From the NCBI GenBank assembly GCA_910577445.1, contig CAJTMZ010000042.1, positions 1 to 27,826 on the forward strand: 27,826 bases of DNA. Reading direction: 5' to 3'. This stretch comes from an uncultured Lachnospiraceae bacterium. Lineage in GTDB: Bacteria; Bacillota; Clostridia; Lachnospirales; Lachnospiraceae. Under the pieces are notes generated by a model. It was given only the letters and a program-made list of their open reading frames with translations, was not told where the DNA came from and made no database searches. Shown here in pieces: positions 6,625-14,239 of the stretch. How positions within the stretch are numbered: the stretch's first letter is position 1; each line of letters begins with the position of its first letter. The position numbers and the translations under genes were made by a program.

Positions 6625-7434
6625 TCACCCGTTCATCAAATCAAAATAAAATATGTACTGCTGCAAAGCCCCCTCGTATCCCTTATACCTGTCAAAAGGA
6701 AAGCCCTTCGGATACTGCATTGCCAGCACCTTGTTAATGTGCGTGTCCACCGGAAACGCCTCCGTCTTATGGAGCGCGAAAAGGCAAATACATTCCGCCA
6801 CCTTGATTCCCACGCCGCACAGCTTCATAAGCTCCGCTTTCGCCGCCTCATAATCCATTTGCCTGACCGCTTCCAAATCCACGGCCCCTTCCGCAATACT
6901 GACTGCCGTTTCCCGAATATAGCGGCTTCGGTATCCCAGATTACAGGCGTACAAATCCTCCAGCGACGCGCCGGCAAGTGCCTTTGCGTCCGGGAAATCA
7001 TAATAACGCTTCCCCGAAACCGCCGTCTTTTCTTCTCCATATCTCTGGCACAAAAGAGAAATGCATTTCCGTATCCGCCTGATATTATTCTGCTGGGAAA
7101 CGATAAAGGACACTATCATCTCCCACAAATCCTGGCGGAGAATCCGAATCCCGCTTCCGTAAGAAGCCGCGCCCAAAAGATAGGCGTCCTCTTTATCTAT
7201 AGCGGATATAATTTTCCCGTAATCCTCCTCCCAGTCAAAATAGTCTCTCCACAAGCTTTCAAACTCCTCCGGCTCGCAGTCAAAGGAAAGCTGATTTCCC
7301 TCCTGCATGATTTCCAGATATTTTCCAAACGCAACAAGGCTGTAACGCTGCCCGTCAAGTCTTTCAAGCCGAAAGCACTGACCCGATTCGCAGATTTGCT
7401 TTATGGAAAAATTATCCTTTGTTAATATTGTCAT
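6625..7434 (-). CDS. 8-oxoguanine/alkyl DNA glycosylase with AP-lyase motif (OGG1/AlkA type)
   Basis: Base-excision-repair glycosylase. Residues ~1-100 resemble the OGG N-terminal domain (SGQCFRLERLDG), followed by a helix-hairpin-helix GPD domain. The hairpin LCGVGIKVAECI carries the Schiff-base lysine K211, and PVDTHI carries the catalytic aspartate D230. Their 19-residue spacing matches human OGG1 K249/D268, so a bifunctional glycosylase/lyase on oxidised guanine is likely. I chose the ATG at 7434 (GGAG, 6-base spacing, 269 residues); an ATG at 7476 would add 14 residues with a weaker site. It lies ~100 bases downstream of the MATE gene in the same direction and is probably co-transcribed. 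Confidence 0.88.
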   Translation of the reverse strand: MTILTKDNFSIKQICESGQCFRLERLDGQRYSLVAFGKYLEIMQEGNQLSFDCEPEEFESLWRDYFDWEEDYGKIISAIDKEDAYLLGAASYGSGIRILRQDLWEMIVSFIVSQQNNIRRIRKCISLLCQRYGEEKTAVSGKRYYDFPDAKALAGASLEDLYACNLGYRSRYIRETAVSIAEGAVDLEAVRQMDYEAAKAELMKLCGVGIKVAECICLFALHKTEAFPVDTHINKVLAMQYPKGFPFDRYKGYEGALQQYIFYFDLMNG

Positions 7435-7537
7435 ATATTTCTCCGTCGTACTTTTCTTCGTCTCCAAGTCTGCCATATCTCTTCTATATAAAATATTCTA
7501 TCCAAAGCGCCGGCAAAAGTAAACACCCCGCAGTAAA

Positions 7538-8890
7538 TCACATAAAGCAATCTTTCCCAAAAATCCGGTATCCTCCAATCTTCTTCATGCACGCAATCCC
7601 CGCCATATCCGCAAGAAACCATCCGATGGGAATCGCCCACCATATTCCCGAAACGCCAATCCACGGAATCGGGGAAAGCGCATAGGCGAGAAGCACTCTC
7701 GTCCCCAGAGATATCACGGTGAGCACCAGAGACATTTCCGGCTTTTCCACACCCCGGTAAAATCCGTATAGAAGAAACAACAGGCCGATTCCGCAGTAAA
7801 AAGCTCCCTCAATCCGCAGATACTGCACGCCGGTTTTAATGATTTCACGCTCCCCGGCGTCCACAAAAATCCGCATGAGACTGGGCGCCAGCACAAAGAT
7901 TCCCGCGGAAATCACAAGACAGAAGGAAGCGGAAACCGCCGCCGCCTTTAAAGTCCCCTCCCGGATTCGTTTTGTCTTAGCCGCGCCGTGATTCTGGGAG
8001 ATAAACAGGGAATATGCGTTGCCAAATTCCTGAGCCGGCATGTAGGCAAAGGAATCAATCTTAACCGCCGCCGCAAAAGCCGCCATGACGACGGTGCCGA
8101 AGCTGTTTACCAGCCCCTGTATCATCAGGATGCCGAAGTTCATCACCGACTGCTGGAGGCAGGCCGCCACCGAGTTTCGCATCACCTCTCCCGCCGTTTT
8201 CCGGTCAACGGCAAAATGCTCCCTCCCGGGGCGCAGCGCCGGTTCCCGAATCCATGTGTAAATTCCGATGCCAAGGCCGGATAACGCCTGGGCAATCACG
8301 GTGGCAAGGGCCGCTCCCCCCGCCCCCATATGAAATTCCATCACAAAAAGCACGTCTAAAACAATGTTGAGAACCGCCGCCGCCCCAAGAAAGCAAAGAG
8401 GGGTTACGGAGTTTCCCAGAGCCCGTAAAAGATAGGCAAAATAATTATAGAGAAACACAAACACAATGCCGAAAAAAATCATAAAAACATATTCATGCAT
8501 CAGGTCATAAATGCTCTCCGGCACCTGCAGAATCCGTAAAATGGGGTGAAGCGTCATAAACACCAGCCCGTTTAAAACCACCGTCACGACGGCAATAAAC
8601 AGAAAAGAGGCCAGCATGCTTTTCTTCATCTGCCCGTCCTCTTTTTTTCCGTAATAAAAGGAAACCACGGCTCCGCTTCCCATACAAAGGCCAATCAATA
8701 TGGAAGTTAAAAATGTCATCAGCGTGTAGGCGCTCCCCACAGCCGCAAGGGCGTCCGGCCCCAGGTATCTTCCCACAATCAAAGTATCCGCTATGTTATA
8801 GCACTGTTGTAACAGATTTCCCAAAATCATGGGCCCCGCGAATTTCAGCATGGTACCTGTTACATTTCCTTCAGTTAAATCCTTTTTCAT
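7538..8890 (-). CDS. MATE family multidrug exporter
   Basis: A 450-residue integral membrane protein with about 12 hydrophobic segments in two homologous halves, the size and shape of the DinF/NorM-like MATE family. These proteins export cationic drugs or metabolites using Na+ or H+ gradients. The N-terminus MKKDLTEGNVTGTMLKFAGPM is the classical clostridial MATE start. I chose the ATG at 8890 (AGGGA, 8-base spacing) over an upstream ATG at 8941, which lies deeper inside the endonuclease IV gene. It overlaps that gene's end by 20 bases, so it is translationally coupled to it. The substrate is unknown. Confidence 0.92.
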   Translation of the reverse strand: MKKDLTEGNVTGTMLKFAGPMILGNLLQQCYNIADTLIVGRYLGPDALAAVGSAYTLMTFLTSILIGLCMGSGAVVSFYYGKKEDGQMKKSMLASFLFIAVVTVVLNGLVFMTLHPILRILQVPESIYDLMHEYVFMIFFGIVFVFLYNYFAYLLRALGNSVTPLCFLGAAAVLNIVLDVLFVMEFHMGAGGAALATVIAQALSGLGIGIYTWIREPALRPGREHFAVDRKTAGEVMRNSVAACLQQSVMNFGILMIQGLVNSFGTVVMAAFAAAVKIDSFAYMPAQEFGNAYSLFISQNHGAAKTKRIREGTLKAAAVSASFCLVISAGIFVLAPSLMRIFVDAGEREIIKTGVQYLRIEGAFYCGIGLLFLLYGFYRGVEKPEMSLVLTVISLGTRVLLAYALSPIPWIGVSGIWWAIPIGWFLADMAGIACMKKIGGYRIFGKDCFM

Positions 8891-9713
8891 AATACAATTC
8901 CCTGATTTTCCGTATTTCTTCTTTATGTCCCGCATCGTCAAGAGGCGTTTCCAGATAAAAGGGGAGCTTTTTAAGCAAGGGATGCCCCATCACCGAAAGC
9001 AGAGCGTCAAGCCCGATTTCCCCGCCGCCGATTACCGCATGGCGGTCCTTATTTGCCCCGAAAGGCGTCATGCTGTCGTTCAGATGAACCGCCCGCAAAA
9101 GAGAAAGGCCCAGAACCCGGTCAAATTCCGCGAGAACCCCGTCCAGGTCATGGACGATATCGTAGCCGGACGAAAACACATGACAGGTATCCAGACAGAC
9201 GCCTATCCTTTCCGGATGCGCCGCGCCGTCGTAGATGGCTTTCAGCTCCTCAAAGCGCCTGCCGATTTCCGTTCCCTTTCCAGACATGGTTTCCAGAAGC
9301 ACCGTGATGTTTTCCCGTCCTGTGACCGCCTGATTTAAACCGGCGATAATGTTCCTGATTCCCTCCTGCGCGCCGATGCCTGTGTGGCTTCCCGGATGAA
9401 ATACCAGATATTCCATGCCAAGGGCGTCCATTCTGGCAACGTCCTCCCTTATCACCATACACGCGAACTCATATACCGACTCCTTCGGGCTGGCAAGGTT
9501 CATGGTGTACGGGGCGTGGGCCAGCAGGGGGCCGAAACCGTTTTCTCTCCTTATCTTCTGAAACCGGTCTATTTCCTCGTCGCTGTAGGTCCTGTAACCG
9601 GAGCCTCTGGGGTTGCGGCTGAAAATCTGCATGGTATTGGCCTCCATCCGCACCACGTTTTCCGCTGCCTGTGCAATCCCGTCCGCAATCGACATATGTG
9701 TTCCTATTATCAT
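8871..9713 (-). CDS. nfo: Endonuclease IV (AP endonuclease, Nfo family)
   Basis: Zn-dependent endonuclease that cuts 5' of abasic sites in base excision repair. The 280-residue protein has the usual length and order of motifs: IIGTHMSIADG at the N-terminus, MQIFSRNPRG, LLAHAPYTMNLASP, LVFHPGSHTG, LLETMSGKG (metal-binding Glu), GVCLDTCHVFSSGYD, RAVHLNDSMTPFGANKDRHAVIGGGEIG and FYLETP. The ATG at 9713 follows GGAGGAG and overlaps the stop of the ParB-like gene by four bases; an upstream ATG at 9740 lies inside that gene. Tight coupling to the IbrA/IbrB pair is unusual for nfo. Confidence 0.95.
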   Translation of the reverse strand: MIIGTHMSIADGIAQAAENVVRMEANTMQIFSRNPRGSGYRTYSDEEIDRFQKIRRENGFGPLLAHAPYTMNLASPKESVYEFACMVIREDVARMDALGMEYLVFHPGSHTGIGAQEGIRNIIAGLNQAVTGRENITVLLETMSGKGTEIGRRFEELKAIYDGAAHPERIGVCLDTCHVFSSGYDIVHDLDGVLAEFDRVLGLSLLRAVHLNDSMTPFGANKDRHAVIGGGEIGLDALLSVMGHPLLKKLPFYLETPLDDAGHKEEIRKIRELYYEKGFN

Positions 9714-10237
9714 TCTTCGCTCTCCTCCACCGGACGCCATGCGTCGCCAAACTTGATATCCTTAAAAAGCGACGCAAGGCCCGTGATTTGTTTTAAACGC
9801 AGGATTTCATCCCTGTCCATGCCAAGGTGTCTGGATATCCACGCATCCGACCGCCCCAGTTCATGGAGTTCCTTTACGATATTGCTCATCAAATCCACGT
9901 CATGGCTTCCCCTTGCCCGGTTATGCCGAATCGTGCTGGCCATTCTTTGGTCGATGGGCTTATGAATCACCGAAACCGGAAGCATTCCTTTTTCCCTCTC
10001 GTAAATGTCGTAATTTTCCTTCATAATTCTGTAGCGGTGAAAACCGTCCACAATGATGTATGTATCGCTTTCCTTACTATAATAGCACACAATGGGCATT
10101 GTGTAGCCGTCAATTTTTATGCTTTCATAAAGCAGCTTCATTTCAGGCGGCGCCACCGTGTTCGGATTGTAAGTATTTGGCTGTATTTTTTCAATAGGAA
10201 CCGGAATCACTTGATAAACAGGACTTTTATACTCCAT
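9710..10237 (-). CDS. ParB/Srx-fold nuclease-like protein, IbrB type
   Basis: A 175-residue protein with an N-terminal ParB-like domain: VPIEKIQPNTYNPN, then ESIKIDGYTMPIVCYY, then VDGFHRYRIM (residues 63-72, equivalent to the GERR/DGxHR box of ParB). HNRARGSHDVDLMSNIVKEL and a helix-turn-helix-like segment ISRHLGMDRDEILRLKQITG follow. Its gene directly follows a PAPS-reductase-like gene and overlaps it by 11 bases, the arrangement of IbrA-IbrB in Escherichia coli, where the pair affects expression of immunoglobulin-binding genes. The biochemical role is unknown. AGGAG precedes the ATG with 7-base spacing. Confidence 0.85.
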   Translation of the reverse strand: MEYKSPVYQVIPVPIEKIQPNTYNPNTVAPPEMKLLYESIKIDGYTMPIVCYYSKESDTYIIVDGFHRYRIMKENYDIYEREKGMLPVSVIHKPIDQRMASTIRHNRARGSHDVDLMSNIVKELHELGRSDAWISRHLGMDRDEILRLKQITGLASLFKDIKFGDAWRPVEESEE

Positions 10238-11558
10238 ACCCCATCTCCTCTACGCTTTTGTACTCTTTTCTGATAATATCAATACGCTTTTTCTGTTCTT
10301 TGCTCATTCCAAACCCCATAAAGCGGCAGATATGGTCATTTTTCAGAATGCAGTAGCACATCCGCTTCCAGCTTGGTATATCCTTGGTGGTTTTGATGTC
10401 GTCCGTGTCGTCCGGAATGTCCCCCAGAAAAATGACCCTTGTCTTTTTGCTTAAAGTATAGTTGGAAACACCGTTTCTTTTGATTTGGTATCCGTGCCTT
10501 TCCAGCTCCCGGATGGACTCCTCGTCCAGTCCCCCTCCTGTTTTGTGCCAGAATTCAATGGATGTCTTGAACTTTTTGACATAGTTATTGCGAAGCCTGA
10601 CCGGAAGCGTTTCCAGCAAAAACAGGGTAAAGGTTTTCCAGGTATGCCCCTCCGGCAGCGTAATGCTCCGGTATCCCATGGCTTTCGTCCTTCCGTAAAG
10701 GCAGGCAAAGTTGGCGCCCTGCACCCTTCCCACCAGCTTTGCCCAGATTTCCGGGTCAATCACACGGTACAGATTCAAAGCATCCTTGGAATAGTCGTTA
10801 AAAGGGGAAGCCACCCTCATCTGGGAAACCTTAAGCCCCGCCATATAATACAAATCATACAAACTGTTATAGTCGTAATCAAACAGATAGTTTGCGTGCC
10901 ACACATCCCCCGACGACCAGTCGTACAAAGGAGACGCGCAGTAGACCCCCTTAAACTGGTTGGTAATCCAGCATTCCCCCTCATAGCCGTATTTCTTATT
11001 CAAAAAGCCGCTGTATCTTTGCAGGGACTCGTCCGCGCGCATCCCGAGAAGGCACACCGTCTTTTTGCCTCCGTGGCTGGTCCGGTACCAGCGTCCAAAC
11101 TGTTTTGCAAGGTCTTCCTGGTGCATCCTGTAATGGTAGGTGGTGATGGGATTATTGGCCAGGTTAATGACATATTCCTTATCCGGCATGGGCCTCACCC
11201 AGACGTCCTTTTTCGTGTCGTCCCAGGGATACCAGTACATTTCATAACTGCTAAGAGCCGTCCTTGTGGCCATGGGAAGACATACCCAGTAGGGCTCCAC
11301 TTCATCCTTTATCCTCTCAAAGGTTCTCTCCACGTACTCGCTCGTCACCGTATACTGGGCTTCAAAATCCTGATGGAAAACGCCTATGGTCCGGTCGGGA
11401 TAATGCTTTTTCCGAAAGTCAAGCACCAGATTCAGCAAAAGGCCGCTGTCCTTTCCTCCTGAAAAGGATATATAAATATTTTCAAATTCCCTGAATACAA
11501 AATCAATCCGTTCAAGGAAAGCCTCATATACGTTTTGCTTTACATACTCGCGTTTCAA
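10227..11558 (-). CDS. PAPS reductase-like PP-loop ATPase, IbrA type (DUF3440)
   Basis: A 443-residue protein of the ATP-pyrophosphatase fold. The PP-loop SGGKDS is at residues 33-38 within IYISFSGGKDSG. VCLLGMRADESLQRY and SPLYDWSSGDVWHANY follow, as in phosphoadenylylsulfate reductases and DndC. The C-terminal half is the extension of IbrA proteins. I chose the TTG at 11558, which follows AAGGG with 8-base spacing and lies 63 bases after a good -10 box; the ATG at 11630 lies upstream of that -10 and cannot be in the transcript. It heads the cluster with IbrB, endonuclease IV and MATE. The substrate (sulfur transfer, adenylation or hydrolysis) is unknown. Confidence 0.85.
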   Translation of the reverse strand: MKREYVKQNVYEAFLERIDFVFREFENIYISFSGGKDSGLLLNLVLDFRKKHYPDRTIGVFHQDFEAQYTVTSEYVERTFERIKDEVEPYWVCLPMATRTALSSYEMYWYPWDDTKKDVWVRPMPDKEYVINLANNPITTYHYRMHQEDLAKQFGRWYRTSHGGKKTVCLLGMRADESLQRYSGFLNKKYGYEGECWITNQFKGVYCASPLYDWSSGDVWHANYLFDYDYNSLYDLYYMAGLKVSQMRVASPFNDYSKDALNLYRVIDPEIWAKLVGRVQGANFACLYGRTKAMGYRSITLPEGHTWKTFTLFLLETLPVRLRNNYVKKFKTSIEFWHKTGGGLDEESIRELERHGYQIKRNGVSNYTLSKKTRVIFLGDIPDDTDDIKTTKDIPSWKRMCYCILKNDHICRFMGFGMSKEQKKRIDIIRKEYKSVEEMGYGV

Positions 11559-11570
11559 TACTATCACCCT

Positions 11571-11600
11571 TCCAAAAATTTCCAATAATTTCCATTTTCT
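11571..11600 (-). repeat. Three 10-base tandem units in the ibrA-type gene leader
   Basis: On the plus strand, TCCAAAAATT, TCCAATAATT and TCCATTTTCT follow each other at exact 10-base intervals, then GGAAAATAGT mirrors the last unit. The block lies between the minus-strand -10 box and the Shine-Dalgarno. Helical phasing suggests a protein-binding site or a structured 5' leader, but nothing identifies a binder. Confidence 0.45.
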
Positions 11601-11620
11601 GGAAAATAGTGCTATAAGTG

Positions 11621-11649
11621 AATTTATCACAGAAAGAAATCAAATTCAA
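11621..11649 (-). promoter_or_regulatory. Promoter of the IbrA/IbrB/nfo/MATE cluster
   Basis: Read on the minus strand, TTGAAT (11644-11649) and TAAATT (11621-11626) are separated by 17 bases, with TG one base before the -10 (extended -10). It lies back to back with the promoter of the CLC gene, only 17 bases away. Confidence 0.6.
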
Positions 11650-11666
11650 CAATCGAAAACAAAAAG

Positions 11667-11694
11667 TTGTTTTTGGGAAAGAGTGTGATATACT
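11667..11694 (+). promoter_or_regulatory. Promoter of the CLC transporter gene
   Basis: TTGTTT (11667-11672) and TATACT (11689-11694) are 16 bases apart, and TGA directly before the -10 makes it an extended -10 promoter. The CLC start codon is 72 bases past the -10 box. I looked for the conserved elements of the fluoride riboswitch in this leader and saw none. Confidence 0.65.
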
Positions 11695-11765
11695 GTCCAT
11701 AACGGATATTAAGCTTTAAAATATAGAAAATTTCATCATCAGATACAGGAAAGGCAGTACATAAA

Positions 11766-13028
11766 ATGGACCGTGAAAGATTGAAACATAAGTTCCACCA
11801 CAATTTACAGCGCGCAAAAACCTCCGTTAAATGGGTTATCTTTGCCACCATCTCCGGAATCGTCGTTGGCGCTGCAGGTACTTTTTTTTACTTTTGTATG
11901 TCTTTTGTCACCGATTCCCGCGCGGACCATCCCTGGCTTATCTGGCTGCTCCCCTTTGGCGGCTTTCTTATTGTCGGCGCATATCACATTCTCCACAGCG
12001 AAAACGACTCGGGGACCAATCTCGTGCTCTCCTCCATTCACTCGGGAGATAAGCTGCCTATCCGCATGGCGCCTCTTATTTTTGTTTCCACGTTAATTAC
12101 CCATCTTCTGGGCGGTTCCTCCGGCCGGGAGGGCGCCGCCTTGCAGCTCGGCGGAAGCATCGGGAATGAACTGGGAAAGCTGTTCCGGTTTGACGAGAAA
12201 GACAAGCACATTATGACCATGTGCGGTATGAGCGCCGCTTTTTCGGCTCTGTTCGGCACCCCCATGGCCGCGGCCATTTTTTCCATGGAAGTGGTCAGCG
12301 TGGGAATTATGCACTATTCCGCCTTGGTTCCCTGTGTGATTGCCTCTTTGATTGCCCACGCGATTGCAGGCCGTTTCGGCGCGGAGGCGGAGATTTTTCT
12401 TCTTGACAGGATTCCCGCTTTTACGACAGGCACGGCAATAAAAATATCCCTTCTGGCAGCTCTGTGCGCCCTTGTCAGCATTTTGTTCTGCATCCTGCTC
12501 CATCAGGCGGAACATCTTTATCATAAGTTTTTTCCGAATCCCTACATAAGAATTTTTGCGGGGGGCTGCATCGTGATTGCGCTGACCCTTATGACGGGCA
12601 GCCAGATATATAACGGCTCCGGTATTGCACTAATTGAGCCAAGTATGGAGGGACACGCGCGGCCGGAAATGTTCCTCTTAAAAATGCTCTTTACCGCCGC
12701 CACTTTGGGCGCCGGTTTCAAGGGCGGCGAAATCGTGCCGTCTTTCTGCATCGGCGGCACTTTCGGATGCCTGTTTGGAAACCTTATAGGCTTTTCCCCC
12801 TCCCTTTGCACCGCCGCCGGCATGACTGCCGTTTTCTGCGGTGTGACAAACAGCCCTATCACCTCCCTGCTCATCAGCTTTGAAATGTTCGGCTACGAGG
12901 GAATGCCCTATTTCCTTCTGACGGTGGCGTTCAGCTATATGCTCTCGGGATACTATGGTCTCTATCACAGCCAGAAAATCATGTACTCCAAGTTTAAAAC
13001 AAACTACATAAATAAAAAGGCGGAATAA
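11766..13028 (+). CDS. CLC-type anion channel/antiporter, fluoride-exporter-like class
   Basis: A 420-residue membrane protein of the CLC superfamily with about ten hydrophobic segments. The gating-glutamate motif is GGSSGREGAALQLGGSIG (E122), with alanine where chloride CLCs have proline (GREGP). GTNLVLSSIH and PIRMAPLIF before it, and GMSAAFSALFGTPMAAAIFSMEV after it, resemble CLC-F proteins, which export fluoride against protons. That substrate is inferred from the motif. It is monocistronic with its own promoter and terminator. GGAAAGG precedes the ATG at 11766. Confidence 0.85.
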   Translation: MDRERLKHKFHHNLQRAKTSVKWVIFATISGIVVGAAGTFFYFCMSFVTDSRADHPWLIWLLPFGGFLIVGAYHILHSENDSGTNLVLSSIHSGDKLPIRMAPLIFVSTLITHLLGGSSGREGAALQLGGSIGNELGKLFRFDEKDKHIMTMCGMSAAFSALFGTPMAAAIFSMEVVSVGIMHYSALVPCVIASLIAHAIAGRFGAEAEIFLLDRIPAFTTGTAIKISLLAALCALVSILFCILLHQAEHLYHKFFPNPYIRIFAGGCIVIALTLMTGSQIYNGSGIALIEPSMEGHARPEMFLLKMLFTAATLGAGFKGGEIVPSFCIGGTFGCLFGNLIGFSPSLCTAAGMTAVFCGVTNSPITSLLISFEMFGYEGMPYFLLTVAFSYMLSGYYGLYHSQKIMYSKFKTNYINKKAE

Positions 13029-13052
13029 CCGGCATCTGCCGCTTCCGCCTTT
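13016..13052. terminator. Bidirectional terminator between the CLC and GHKL kinase genes
   Basis: AAAGGCGGAA (13016-13025) and TTCCGCCTTT (13043-13052) form a perfect 10-bp stem, with a second stem CGGCA/TGCCG inside the loop. A-runs and T-runs flank it, so it can act in both directions. The CLC stop codon lies at the top of the first stem, so the left arm is coding sequence. Confidence 0.8.
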
Positions 13053-13054
13053 CT

Positions 13055-13705
13055 CTACCCTACATATAAGACAGCCTCAACCCGAAACCTGTTTTCATCG
13101 GAATAGACTTTCATGCTGCCGTCGTATTTTCTTACCACTCTGCGCACACTCGAAAGCCCCTGCCCGTGGCCTTTAGCGTCCCCTTTTCTGGTTATGATTT
13201 TGCCGTCTCTCTTCTTCAGGATTCCGTCGTATGTGTTTTCTATGCAAATCAGCAGAATCCCCCTGCCGTACTTTAAAATAATGGCAAGCTCCTTCCTGGT
13301 ACAGTTTTCCATCGCTTCACACGCGTTTAAAAGCAGATTGCCAAGAATAATGCTCATGTCAAAATTGTCAACGGCAAGCCCTGGCGGAATGTAAATGTCC
13401 GCAAAAACCTGACCGGAAACTCTTGTAACTTTGGCCGCCATATAATTGATAATGCTGTCGATTCCCGTATTTCCCGTCTCAATAAAGCCGTCATGCCCGC
13501 CTGCGTAGCCGCTTATTTTCCTCAGATATTGAAGCGCGTTTTCGTTTTCGCCCTTATTAATAAAGTCCGCGAGCATCACGATATGGTGCTTCATATCATG
13601 GTGCAGCGTTCTGTAAGCCTCGTTGGCGTCTTTCATAATCTGCAGTTGGTTCTGGTAGGCCCGGAACTGCAATTCAAATATTTCCTTCAGTTTTGCATTA
13701 TTCAC
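13055..13705 (-). CDS. Soluble GHKL-type histidine kinase lacking a membrane sensor (AgrC/ComD-like)
   Basis: A 216-residue protein holding only the catalytic half of an AgrC-type kinase. The phosphoacceptor region is RTLHHDMKHHIVMLADFI, followed by the N-box GNLLLNACEAMENC and the G-box GHGQGLSSVRRVV. Family members normally begin with six or so membrane segments; none is present here or in the ~200 bases upstream. The gene has a proper start (GTG at 13705, AGGAG 11 bases upstream), so it looks like a real short protein rather than a fragment. It diverges from an XRE regulator gene; no LytTR response regulator is nearby. Partner and signal are unknown. Confidence 0.82.
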   Translation of the reverse strand: MNNAKLKEIFELQFRAYQNQLQIMKDANEAYRTLHHDMKHHIVMLADFINKGENENALQYLRKISGYAGGHDGFIETGNTGIDSIINYMAAKVTRVSGQVFADIYIPPGLAVDNFDMSIILGNLLLNACEAMENCTRKELAIILKYGRGILLICIENTYDGILKKRDGKIITRKGDAKGHGQGLSSVRRVVRKYDGSMKVYSDENRFRVEAVLYVG

Positions 13706-13774
13706 CGGATGATGGGCTCCTTTTTGCTTTATCTTACACCAATCGGCATAATCTTCCGTGTTTTTTGCATAATA

Positions 13775-13830
13775 ACTATTTTAAATAGTTATTTTAAATA
13801 TTTTATCTTTATTTGACTATTATAAATAGT
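13775..13830. promoter_or_regulatory. Twin 15-base palindromic operators in the kinase/XRE divergent region
   Basis: ACTATTTTAAATAGT (13775-13789) and ACTATTATAAATAGT (13816-13830) differ at one base and start 41 bases apart, about four helical turns. The first is extended to 9-base arms AATAACTAT/ATAGTTATT. They lie between the divergent GHKL kinase and XRE regulator genes, and the second contains a -10-like TATAAA. The neighbouring XRE protein is the natural candidate binder. Confidence 0.7.
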
Positions 13831-13904
13831 ATGTGACTGTTCTTTTTACAGATACACTTATACAGGTATCTGCTTTTTTATTTGATGTGCATGGAGGAAT
13901 CGAT

Positions 13905-14219
13905 ATGGATGCGAAGTTTGTCCGCGACAGAATTACAGAACTGAGAATGTTAAACAATGTATCGGAATATAAGCTGAGTCTTGACCTGGGGCGAAGCCAT
14001 TCTTACATCCAGTCAATCAGCTCCGGCAAAACCTCTCCCTCCATGTCTGTCTTTTTTGATATCTGCAATTATTTTGATATCAGTCCCTCGGAATTTTTTG
14101 ACAAAGATATCCACAATCCCAACCACATTCACAGGATTGTGGATAAGTTGAAGTTGCTTAGCGACGATGATTTGAACTTTTTTGAAGAGACGCTCAGAAG
14201 ATATCTTGATAAAAAATAA
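13905..14219 (+). CDS. XRE-family helix-turn-helix regulator
   Basis: A 104-residue DNA-binding protein. Residues ~7-62 form a Cro/C1-type helix-turn-helix: VRDRITELRMLNNVSEYKLSLDLGRSHSYIQSISSGKTSPSMSVFFDICNYFDIS. The C-terminal ~35 residues (VDKLKLLSDDDLNFFEETLRRYL) look like a small dimerisation helix. The ATG at 13905 follows GGAGG with 7-base spacing; upstream in-frame starts have no such site. It diverges from the soluble GHKL kinase and probably binds the two palindromes between them. Confidence 0.9.
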   Translation: MDAKFVRDRITELRMLNNVSEYKLSLDLGRSHSYIQSISSGKTSPSMSVFFDICNYFDISPSEFFDKDIHNPNHIHRIVDKLKLLSDDDLNFFEETLRRYLDKK

Positions 14220-14239
14220 CGGCTTCTCTGCCAGGTGTT

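Noticed and set aside
10485..11462. A 325-codon open frame on the plus strand
   Set aside because: It lies wholly antisense inside the IbrA-type gene, has no family motif, and low-complexity Val/Pro/His-rich content expected from the complement of a real gene.
11640..11766. Fluoride riboswitch upstream of the CLC gene
   Set aside because: I could not find the conserved pseudoknot elements by eye; a model search would settle it.
11627..11851. A 74-codon open frame on the minus strand
   Set aside because: It overlaps both divergent promoters and the 5' end of the CLC gene and has no recognisable motif.
14220..14239. Terminator between the XRE and aldo/keto reductase genes
   Set aside because: Only a 3-base GGC/GCC stem is visible and there is no T-run.
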